This document shows, piece by piece, positions 6,970 through 12,612 of a stretch of DNA of 12,612 bases. A program made the position numbers and the translations under genes. Below the pieces are notes generated by a model, which made no database searches, was not told the DNA's origin, and was given only the letters and a program-made list of their open reading frames with translations. This DNA is from Pseudomonadota bacterium (GTDB lineage Bacteria > Pseudomonadota > Alphaproteobacteria > Acetobacterales > Acetobacteraceae), in NCBI GenBank assembly GCA_021826485.1, contig JAKAZX010000070.1, forward strand, positions 1 to 12,612, in the 5' to 3' direction. The first letter of the stretch is position 1. Each line of letters starts with the position of its first letter.

Positions 6970-7778
6970 GCCGCGCGCCGGCGCCGGCGCATTCCCAGCA
7001 CCAGCACGAGCACCAGCACCACGAGGCCCAGCGAGAACGCGGTGGTCAGCGACCCCAGCGCATAGAGCACCGGCGTCGTCACGTTCGTCGTCATCGCGAA
7101 GATTTCCAGCGGCAGCGTGTTGTCCGACCCCGCCGCCATGATCGTGCGCGAGAACTCGTCATACGACAGCGAGAAGCCGAACAGCGCGACGCCGACCAGG
7201 CTCGGCGCGATCAGCGGCAGCACTACGTGGCGGAACACCTGCCAGGGTGACGCGCCGAGGTCCTGCGCCGCTTCCTCCAGCGAATGGTCGAAGCGGTTGA
7301 ACACCGCGAACATGATCAGCACGCCGAACGGCAGCGTCCAGGTCAGATGGGCGCCGAGTGCCGAGCTCCACCAGTTCGGCGGGATGCCGGCGACGTTGAA
7401 CATCAGGCCGATGCCGAGGCTGATCAGGATGGACGGCACGATCAGCCCGGCGATCGTCAGATAGAACAGCGCGGTGGCGCCGAAGAAGCGCCGGCGGAAC
7501 GCGAGCCCGGCGCCGAGCGAGATCAGCACCGTCAGCCCCATGACGATCATCGCCAGCGCCAGCGAACGCTCGAACGAGCCGCCGAAATCGCCGACCATCT
7601 GCGGCTGGAACAGATTGGCGAACCAGTGCAGCGAGAAGCCGCGCATCGGGAAGGTCAGGCCGCCATCCGGCCCCTGGAACGACAGGATCACGATGGTGAC
7701 GGTCGGCCCGTACAGGAACAGCACGAACAGCGCAAAGAACGCCGCCAGCGCCCAGTGCCGCGGCCCGGACTTCTCCAT
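6960..7778 (-). CDS. ABC transporter permease, PotC-like (permease 2)
   Basis: This 272-residue inner-membrane protein is the second permease of a polyamine-type importer. It has about six hydrophobic segments: near 9-33, 71-92, 102-127, 141-160, 187-204 and 241-262. The cytoplasmic EAA loop that docks on the ATPase is seen at 169-175 (EAAQDLG) and continues to LPLIAPS near 187-193. The ATG at 7778 overlaps the TAA of the upstream permease by one base (TAATG). An AAGGAG ribosome site lies just upstream, so translational coupling is likely. The final TM segment is a Val-Leu repeat followed by an Arg-rich tail. It is the last gene of the four-gene operon and ends 3 bases from the convergent GGDEF-EAL gene. 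Family assignment is secure; the transported compound is not. Confidence 0.93.
   Translation of the reverse strand: MEKSGPRHWALAAFFALFVLFLYGPTVTIVILSFQGPDGGLTFPMRGFSLHWFANLFQPQMVGDFGGSFERSLALAMIVMGLTVLISLGAGLAFRRRFFGATALFYLTIAGLIVPSILISLGIGLMFNVAGIPPNWWSSALGAHLTWTLPFGVLIMFAVFNRFDHSLEEAAQDLGASPWQVFRHVVLPLIAPSLVGVALFGFSLSYDEFSRTIMAAGSDNTLPLEIFAMTTNVTTPVLYALGSLTTAFSLGLVVLVLVLVLGMRRRRRAAAG
6997..7020 (-). repeat. Four tandem hexamers (AGCACC/AGCACG) encoding Val-Leu repeats
   Basis: Four consecutive 6-base units lie at 6997-7002, 7003-7008, 7009-7014 and 7015-7020; one differs by a single base. On the minus strand they encode alternating Val and Leu in the last membrane segment of the PotC-like permease. 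Gain or loss of a unit would stay in frame and change the membrane helix by two residues. Confidence 0.7.
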
Positions 7779-8692
7779 TACAGCTCCTTGCGGATATCGA
7801 CCACGCGCAGGATCGCCCAGACCATCAGCAGCACCGTGATCAGCAGCACCACCGCCTGCGCGGCGGCGGAGGGGTATTGCAGCAGGCTGATCTGGTTCTT
7901 CATCATCAGCCCGACCGACGCGCTCTGCCCGCCGCTCATCATCTGCACGGTCACGAAATCGCCCATCACCAGCGTGACGACGAAGATCGTGCCGATGGCG
8001 ATGCCGGGCAGCGACAGCGGCACGATGACATGCCGCAGCACCGCTACCGGCCCGGCGCCCGCATCGCGCGCCGCTTCGACCAGCGCGCGGTCGATGCGCA
8101 TCATGGTGTTGAAGATCGGCACCACCATGAACAGCGTGTAGAGATGCACGAACGCCAGCACCACCGCAAACGGGGAGAACAGCAGGAATTCCAGCGGATG
8201 ATCGGTGATGCCGACCGCCATAAGCGAGCGGTTGAGCAGCCCGTTGCGGCCAAGGAAGGGAATCCACGAGATCATGCGGATGACGTTGCTGGTCAGGAAG
8301 GGGATGGCGCAAAGCTGGAACAGTACCATCTGCCACAGCGTCGAACGCACGTGGAACGACAGGAAATAGGCCACCGTGAAGCCGATGCCGAGCGTGGCGG
8401 CCCAGACGATCGCCGCGTAGCGCAGGGTCGAGACATAGGTGGACCAGGTGACGTGCGAGCCCAGCGCATCGCGATAGTTGTCGAGGATGAAGGTCGGGAC
8501 CAGCGCGTATTCCTGATCGTCCCAGAAGCTGACGGCGACGATGGTCGCGATGGGGATCAGCAGGAACACGCCCAGCACGAGCCACAGCGGCAGTGCCTGC
8601 AAATAGGGCAGCGCGGAGGCCCACCGGCGGCGGCGCGCGCCGGGCATGTCGGCGGCCCCGACCGGGGCCGCCGCGATGGTGGTCGTGCTCAT
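7778..8692 (-). CDS. ABC transporter permease, PotB-like (permease 1)
   Basis: This 304-residue inner-membrane protein is the first permease of the polyamine-type importer. After a basic cytoplasmic N-terminus (Arg-rich at 20-23) come about six membrane segments, near 31-55, 91-113, 119-137, 166-192, 227-250 and 276-297. The EAA loop is at 206-212 (EAARDAG), followed by VPLSLPG near 224-230, as expected for binding the ATPase. The ATG at 8692 is taken because it lies 4 bases after the stop of the binding-protein gene, although no clear Shine-Dalgarno precedes it. Met16 (8647) is the alternative and would remove only the low-complexity leader. Its stop codon overlaps the start of the next permease. 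It should form a heterodimeric channel with that permease. Confidence 0.93.
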   Translation of the reverse strand: MSTTTIAAAPVGAADMPGARRRRWASALPYLQALPLWLVLGVFLLIPIATIVAVSFWDDQEYALVPTFILDNYRDALGSHVTWSTYVSTLRYAAIVWAATLGIGFTVAYFLSFHVRSTLWQMVLFQLCAIPFLTSNVIRMISWIPFLGRNGLLNRSLMAVGITDHPLEFLLFSPFAVVLAFVHLYTLFMVVPIFNTMMRIDRALVEAARDAGAGPVAVLRHVIVPLSLPGIAIGTIFVVTLVMGDFVTVQMMSGGQSASVGLMMKNQISLLQYPSAAAQAVVLLITVLLMVWAILRVVDIRKEL

Positions 8693-8696
8693 CGCG

Positions 8697-9980
8697 TCAC
8701 GCGGCGATGAACTCGTTCCATTTCTCGACCATGTACTTGTCCTGGTCCATCACCGAGTTCCAGCAGGCGATGTGACCCATGCGGTCATAGAAGCTGCCGC
8801 CGTCGCGGATGGCGCCTGCCTTCTCCATCAGCTTGCCTTCCGGGCTCATGATGTCCTTGGCGGCGGGCTTGCCTTCCATCCAGAACGCCCACTCGTACGG
8901 CTCCATGTATTTCTGCGCCGTCTCCAGCACCGCGGAGTAGTAGCCCTGCCGATTCAGATAGGCGCCAACCCAGCCGGAGGTGTACCAGTTGATGTATTCA
9001 TAGGCCGCTTCCAGCTCCAGCCCCTTGAGGTGCTTGGCGAGGCCGAGGCCGCCGCCCCAGGCGCGATAGCCCTCCTTCAGCGGCTGGTAGGTGCAGGCGA
9101 TGCCCTTGCTGCGCACCGCGGCGACCGCGGGCGACCACATCGACTGGATCACCACCTCGCCCGAGACCATCAGGTTCACCGACTCGTCGAACGTCTTCCA
9201 GAACGCGCGGAACTGGCCCTGCTTCTTCAAATCCGTCATCAGCGCCATGGTCTGATCGATCTCGGCGCGGGTCATGTTGCCCTTGTCGCCGTATTTGATC
9301 TTGCCGAGCGACTCGCAGACCATCGCCGCGTCCATGATGCCGATGGACGGGATGTTGAGGATCGACGCCTTGCCCTTGAAAGCCGGGTCGGCCAGGTCGC
9401 GCCAACTGGTGATCGGCCTTCCCACGAGGTCCGGGCGGATGCCGAGCGTGTCCGCGTTGTAGATCGTCGGCATCATGGTGAACCACTGCGTCGGCGACTT
9501 GGCGAACTTGGTGGAGGTCTGGCTTTCCACGAAGCTGACGGTATGTGGCGCGGTGCCCTGCGCGATCTTGCTTTCCGGTGTCAGCTTGCCGGTGATGAAG
9601 ATCGGCACCACCTTGTCGAAATACTTCAGCTTGCGCGTGTCCATCGGCTGAAGCACACCGCGCGGGAACACCTTCTTGCAGATCCAGTACTCGACGTCGG
9701 CGATGTCGTAGCTGTTCGGCTGGGTGATCGCGCGCTGCGTGACGGCATCCGAATCGAGCGCCGTCATCTGCAGCGTGATGCCGGTATCCGCCTTGCACTT
9801 CTCGGCCACCGCATTCAGGTTGGAAACGCCGGTGCCGAACTGGCGCAGCGTGACGTTCTTGATGTTCTGCGCCCAGATCGTGGGGAATCCGGTGATGGCG
9901 CCCGATCCCGCCAGCGCGCCGCCGGCGGCGGCGGCCCCTTTCAGCACGCCGCGGCGCGTCAGACCCGACTCGATCTTCAT
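8697..9980 (-). CDS. Tat-exported substrate-binding protein of a PotD-type ABC importer
   Basis: This 427-residue periplasmic protein should capture the substrate and deliver it to the two permeases. The N-terminus has a twin-arginine signal (TRRGVLKG at 8-15), a small-residue hydrophobic core and a likely cleavage after Ala37 (TIWA/QN). It is therefore probably exported folded by the Tat pathway, as a soluble protein without a lipobox Cys. The mature part resembles PotD/PotF-type binding proteins (DIADVEYW, TIYNADTLGI, WRDLADPAFKGK, and a tail-region GYYSAVLETAQKYM). Polyamines or similar small cationic or amine compounds are the family expectation, but ligand residues cannot be assigned by eye. 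The gene starts 20 bases after the ATPase gene, with a GGGGG run about 10 bases before the ATG as ribosome site. It is followed 4 bases later by permease 1. It is the second gene of the operon. Confidence 0.9.
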   Translation of the reverse strand: MKIESGLTRRGVLKGAAAAGGALAGSGAITGFPTIWAQNIKNVTLRQFGTGVSNLNAVAEKCKADTGITLQMTALDSDAVTQRAITQPNSYDIADVEYWICKKVFPRGVLQPMDTRKLKYFDKVVPIFITGKLTPESKIAQGTAPHTVSFVESQTSTKFAKSPTQWFTMMPTIYNADTLGIRPDLVGRPITSWRDLADPAFKGKASILNIPSIGIMDAAMVCESLGKIKYGDKGNMTRAEIDQTMALMTDLKKQGQFRAFWKTFDESVNLMVSGEVVIQSMWSPAVAAVRSKGIACTYQPLKEGYRAWGGGLGLAKHLKGLELEAAYEYINWYTSGWVGAYLNRQGYYSAVLETAQKYMEPYEWAFWMEGKPAAKDIMSPEGKLMEKAGAIRDGGSFYDRMGHIACWNSVMDQDKYMVEKWNEFIAA

Positions 9981-10000
9981 TGAGCAGTACCCCCGATTGT

Positions 10001-11062
10001 TCAGTTGGTCAGCAGATGCACGTCAGACGGCCGGAACCCGGCGACCACCTGTTCGCCGAGTCCGACCGGGTGGGCGTAGAAATCGGTTTCCGACAGCAGC
10101 AGGCTGTGATCCGATCCGCCCTGGTCCTGCAGGGCGACGCGCACGAAGCTGCCGTGGTATTCGACCGCGGTGACCTGCCCGGCGAGCCGGTTCGGCCAGT
10201 CCGGCGGTGCCGCCAGCCGCATCCGGTCGCTGCGCACCGCAAGCTTCACCGGCCCGTCCGCGGGTATGGCCGCGTCGTCCGCCTGGATCGCGCTGCCGTC
10301 CGCCAGCGCGAACGTGCCGTTGCCGAGCGGCCGGCACTCGATGATGTTGTGGCCGCCGAGGAAGCGCGCGACGAACGGCGTGCGCGGCCGTTCGAACACC
10401 GCGCGCGGATGGTCGCTTTGCAGGATGCGCCCGCCTTCCATCACCACGATCAGATCGGCAAGCGCCATCGCCTCGTCCTGCGCGTGGGTGACATGGATGA
10501 AGGTGATGCCGAGGTCGCGTTGCAGCCGCTTCAGCTCCTCGCGCATCCGGCCGCGCAGGAACGGGTCCAGCGCCGACAGCGGCTCGTCCAGCAACAGCAC
10601 GGAGGGGTTGGTGATCAGCGCGCGCGCCAGCGCCACGCGCTGCTGCTGCCCGCCGGAAAGCTGCGCCGGCCGGCGTTCCGCCATTTCCGCCAGATGCACG
10701 CGCGCCAGCATCTCGGCGGCGCGCTGCCGGCGCTCCGGCCGCGCAACCCCGCGCATGCGCAGCGAGAACGCGACATTGTCCAGACAGGACAGATGCGGGA
10801 ACAGCGCGTAGCTCTGGAACATCATGGCGGTGCCGCGCTGCGACGGCGCCAGCTCGGTCACGTTGCGCCCGCCGATCAGGATGTCGCCGGCGCTCGCCGC
10901 CTCGTGCCCGGCGATCATGCGCAGCGTGGAGGTCTTGCCGCAGCCGGACGGGCCGATCAGGCAGCAGTAGCTGCCGGCGGGAATACGCAGGTCGATCGCG
11001 TCAACGGCCGTGACGGTTCCGTAGCGCTTCGTGACCGCGACCAGCTCCACCCCGTCCGCCAT
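10001..11062 (-). CDS. ABC transporter ATPase, PotA-like
   Basis: This 353-residue cytoplasmic ATPase powers the importer encoded by the next three genes. From the ATG at 11062 it shows Walker A GPSGCGKT (37-44), the Q-loop in MFQSYALFPH (Gln83), signature LSGGQQQR (135-142), Walker B LLLDEP (156-161), and the H-loop His193 (VTHAQDE). A C-terminal TOBE-type regulatory domain follows at about 237-345. All catalytic motifs are intact and the length fits PotA/MalK-like ATPases. The frame stays open upstream to an ATG at 11161, but the extra 33 residues have no family resemblance and would cover the promoter candidate at 11101-11116, so the shorter start is preferred. A GGAG/GGGAAGG purine stretch precedes it. 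It is the first gene of the operon, divergent from the dehydrogenase at 11258. It probably serves only this transporter. Confidence 0.93.
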   Translation of the reverse strand: MADGVELVAVTKRYGTVTAVDAIDLRIPAGSYCCLIGPSGCGKTSTLRMIAGHEAASAGDILIGGRNVTELAPSQRGTAMMFQSYALFPHLSCLDNVAFSLRMRGVARPERRQRAAEMLARVHLAEMAERRPAQLSGGQQQRVALARALITNPSVLLLDEPLSALDPFLRGRMREELKRLQRDLGITFIHVTHAQDEAMALADLIVVMEGGRILQSDHPRAVFERPRTPFVARFLGGHNIIECRPLGNGTFALADGSAIQADDAAIPADGPVKLAVRSDRMRLAAPPDWPNRLAGQVTAVEYHGSFVRVALQDQGGSDHSLLLSETDFYAHPVGLGEQVVAGFRPSDVHLLTN

Positions 11063-11100
11063 GCTCCGCCCGGCCTTCCCTGCCTGCCGGAGCGACGAAA

Positions 11101-11116
11101 TGCAGCTTGCGTGCCA
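11101..11116 (-). promoter_or_regulatory. Candidate sigma-54 (RpoN) promoter for the ABC operon
   Basis: Read on the minus strand the site is TGGCACG-CAAG-CTGCA. The sigma-54 consensus is TGGCACG-N4-TTGCW, so it differs at one conserved position, with the invariant GG and GC correctly spaced. Transcription would start near 11090, leaving a leader of about 28 bases before the ATPase ATG at 11062. Spacing and position both fit. It implies an RpoN-dependent activator and possibly nitrogen-status control. Confidence 0.6.
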
Positions 11117-11119
11117 GCC

Positions 11120-11219
11120 ATCGGTGCCCGGCCGCAGGGGTGGCGGCGCGTGCCGATGCACAAGGATTGATCACCGGCTGGCGCGCGGCGGTGCGGTGCC
11201 AGGAACGCCGATCGGTGCC
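11120..11219 (+). repeat. Repeated CGGTGCC elements in the divergent promoter region
   Basis: CGGTGCC occurs at 11122-11128, 11194-11200 and 11213-11219; the first and third extend to the 9-mer ATCGGTGCC (11120-11128 and 11211-11219). They lie upstream of the sigma-54 candidate, where activator sites are expected, and GGTGC resembles one arm of the NtrC dyad. No complete dyad is seen, so this is only suggestive. Confidence 0.3.
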
Positions 11220-11257
11220 ACAATGCCGGCCGAGTCGAGATGCGGGAGGGAGCGGCG

Positions 11258-12013
11258 ATGGCTGAACAGGGGCGGATTGCGCTGGTCACGGGGGCGGGCA
11301 GCGGCGTGGGGCGGTCGGCGGCGCTGGCGCTGCTGGGCGCCGGCTATGCGGTGGTGCTCGCCGGCCGCCGGCAGGACGCGCTGGAGGAGACGGCATCCCA
11401 GTCCGGCGCGGCCGGGCGCGCGCAGGCGGTGCCGACGGACGTGACCGATGCCGCCTCGGTCGATGCGCTGTTCGCCGCGATCCGCGCGCGCCACGGGCGG
11501 CTGGACGTATTGTTCAACAATGCCGGCGCCAACGTGCCGAGCACGGATTTCGGCGATCTGACGGAACAGCAGTGGCGGGCCGTGATATCGGTCAACCTCG
11601 ACGGCGCCTTCCGGGTGGCGCGCGGCGCCTACCGCATGATGCGCGACCAGTCGCCGCGCGGCGGGCGGATCATCAACAACGGCTCGATCTCGGCCTATGT
11701 GCCGCGGCCCGGTTCCGCGCCCTATACCGCGAGCAAGCACGCCATCAGCGGCCTGACGCGCACCATCGCGCTGGACGGCCGGCGGCATGACATTGCCTGC
11801 GGTCAGATCGACATCGGCAATGCCGCGACGCCGATGACGGCGCGGATGACCAAGGGGGTGCCGCAGGCCAATGGCACGCTGGCGACGGAACCGACGATGG
11901 ACGTGGACGATGTCGGCCGTGCCGTCGTGTTCATGGCCGGCCTGCCGCCGGACAGCAACGTGCAGTTCATGACGATCATGGCGACCAAGATGCCCTTCAT
12001 CGGGCGCGGCTAG
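11258..12013 (+). CDS. Short-chain dehydrogenase/reductase (classical SDR)
   Basis: This 251-residue cytoplasmic NAD(P)-dependent oxidoreductase acts on an unidentified alcohol/ketone substrate. The Rossmann nucleotide motif TGAGSGVG is at 11-18, NNAG at 87-90, and the catalytic set is Asn113, Ser143, Tyr156 and Lys160 (YTASK). The GRR after the second beta strand (Arg37, Arg38) points to NADP(H). Length is typical for the classical family. The ATG at 11258 is chosen over the in-frame ATG at 11240 because a GGGAGGGAG ribosome site (11244-11252) sits just ahead of it and would fall inside the longer form. It is transcribed away from the ABC operon and converges on the methyltransferase gene, with which it shares stop-codon bases. 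No operon partner is visible, so its pathway is open. Confidence 0.92.
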   Translation: MAEQGRIALVTGAGSGVGRSAALALLGAGYAVVLAGRRQDALEETASQSGAAGRAQAVPTDVTDAASVDALFAAIRARHGRLDVLFNNAGANVPSTDFGDLTEQQWRAVISVNLDGAFRVARGAYRMMRDQSPRGGRIINNGSISAYVPRPGSAPYTASKHAISGLTRTIALDGRRHDIACGQIDIGNAATPMTARMTKGVPQANGTLATEPTMDVDDVGRAVVFMAGLPPDSNVQFMTIMATKMPFIGRG

Positions 12014-12020
12014 ATCGCGC
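12004..12020. terminator. Short hairpin with both stop codons in its loop, possible bidirectional terminator
   Basis: GCGCG (12004-12008) pairs with CGCGC (12016-12020) around a 7-base loop containing CTAG (12010-12013), which supplies the TAG stop of both convergent genes. The stem is only 5 bp and no T-run follows, so termination is uncertain. Confidence 0.25.
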
Positions 12021-12612
12021 GCAGCTCCGGGATCGCGACCCAAAGGCGGGTGCCGGCGCGGCGCAGCGGATGCAGCTCCGCGGCGATCTCCTCCGCAAGG
12101 TTCCACGGCAGGATCAGCAGGTCGTCCGGCGGCGCGCGCAGCAGCGCCTCCGGCGCCACGATCGGCACGCGGCAGCCCGGCAGCAGCCGGCCCTGCTTCG
12201 CGGGGCTGCGATCGGCGACGAAGGCGATGTCGCGCGCCGTGACGCCGCTGGTGTTCAGCAGCGTGCATCCCTTCGCCGCCGCGCCATAGGCGGCGACGCG
12301 ACGGCCGGCGGCCCGTGCATCGGCGAGAAACCCGCGCAGCGCGCGCTGCCGCGCCGCGACCCGCGCCGCGAATCCGGCATGGAAGGCGACCGCGTGCAGC
12401 CCGGCGGCGCGTTCCTGCGCACGGATTTCGTCCAGCCCCGGCTGCGGCGCATGTACGGCGGCGCGATGGCAGGCCAGCACGCGCAGCGACCCGCCATGCG
12501 TGGGCAGCGCCGTCACGTCGAACGCACGCAGCCCGGCGCGCGCCAGCACGTCCTCGACCACGCGCAGCGACAGATAGGAATAGTGCTCGTGATAGATCGT
12601 GTCGAACTGCAC
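12010..12612 (-). CDS. Sugar C-methyltransferase-like protein, C-terminal part (5' end beyond the window)
   Basis: The 200 visible residues are the C-terminal half of a SAM-dependent methyltransferase of the NDP-sugar C-methyltransferase type (Methyltransf_14 domain). The first codon seen is GTG, but it reads through the conserved QFDTIYHEHYSYLSL stretch, so the true start is to the right. The YHEH tetrad corresponds to the catalytic Tyr/Glu/His region known from TylC3/TcaB9-type enzymes. Further family marks are AYGAAAKGCTLLNTSG (visible residues about 109-124), FVADRSPAKQGRLLPG (about 130-145) and LILPWNLAEEI (about 165-175). The expected role is methylation of an activated sugar for surface polysaccharide or a glycosylated product. 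Many relatives in polysaccharide clusters have no proven substrate. Expected but unseen parts are the N-terminal zinc-binding domain and the SAM-binding core. Its stop overlaps that of the dehydrogenase by 4 bases. Confidence 0.88.
   Translation of the reverse strand: MQFDTIYHEHYSYLSLRVVEDVLARAGLRAFDVTALPTHGGSLRVLACHRAAVHAPQPGLDEIRAQERAAGLHAVAFHAGFAARVAARQRALRGFLADARAAGRRVAAYGAAAKGCTLLNTSGVTARDIAFVADRSPAKQGRLLPGCRVPIVAPEALLRAPPDDLLILPWNLAEEIAAELHPLRRAGTRLWVAIPELRAI

Noticed and set aside
6960..8624. A single 554-codon reading as one fused permease
   Set aside because: Only the last 272 codons look like a permease. The upstream part overlaps the other permease in another frame and is Arg/His-rich. 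The ATG at 7778 with a strong ribosome site and TAATG overlap is the real start.
11063..11161. N-terminal extension of the ATPase to an ATG at 11161
   Set aside because: The 33 extra residues lack family similarity, and the region holds a sigma-54-like promoter in the right place for the ATG at 11062.
8646..11170. Two long plus-strand open frames opposite the ABC genes (8646-9983 and 9980-11170)
   Set aside because: Both are antisense to clear ABC transporter genes and have no domain-like sequence.
11240..11257. Earlier start of the dehydrogenase at 11240
   Set aside because: It would place the GGGAGGGAG ribosome site inside the coding sequence. The ATG at 11258 gives the standard SDR N-terminus.

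Overview
This window is about 12.6 kb of high-GC bacterial DNA, tightly packed with genes on both strands. The GC content, codon use, the Tat-exported polyamine-type transporter and the transglutaminase/DUF2126 protein suggest an alphaproteobacterium. Rhodospirillales, perhaps Acetobacteraceae, is my best guess, but no rRNA or other marker gene is present to confirm it. I see no tRNA, rRNA, CRISPR array, transposase or phage gene.

Layout, left to right. (1) Bases 1-3125 (+) hold the 3' part of a very large transglutaminase/putative amidoligase (DUF2126) gene; its start lies before the window. (2) Bases 3126-3410 are non-coding and AT-richer, with phased direct repeats and promoter candidates. 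(3) Bases 3411-4277 (+) encode a GNAT-fold acyltransferase of the FeeM/LuxI type, probably an acyl-signal or N-acyl amino acid synthase. (4) A perfect 12-bp hairpin follows at 4333-4359. (5) Bases 4458-6956 (+) encode a six-TM PAS-GGDEF-EAL protein with intact cyclase and phosphodiesterase motifs. (6) Bases 6960-11062 (-) form a four-gene PotABCD-type ABC importer operon, transcribed as ATPase, Tat-exported binding protein, permease 1, permease 2. A near-consensus sigma-54 promoter lies just upstream of the ATPase. (7) Bases 11258-12013 (+) encode a short-chain dehydrogenase, divergent from the ABC operon. (8) Bases 12010-12612 (-) hold the 3' part of a sugar C-methyltransferase-like gene that runs off the right edge.

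How the genes may work together. The FeeM/LuxI-like enzyme and the membrane c-di-GMP enzyme are adjacent and co-oriented but separated by a strong hairpin. They could form a signalling pair (diffusible acyl signal plus second messenger); this is inference from position only. The ABC operon is a self-contained polyamine-like uptake system whose promoter suggests RpoN, possibly nitrogen-responsive, control. Both convergent junctions (6957-6959 and 12010-12013) are extremely tight, and at each one the two stop codons sit inside or at the edge of a GC-rich hairpin loop. The methyltransferase suggests that surface-polysaccharide or sugar-modification genes lie to the right. I did not find a clearly unprecedented system. 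The best leads are the orphan acyl-signal synthase next to the c-di-GMP enzyme and the sigma-54 promoter.
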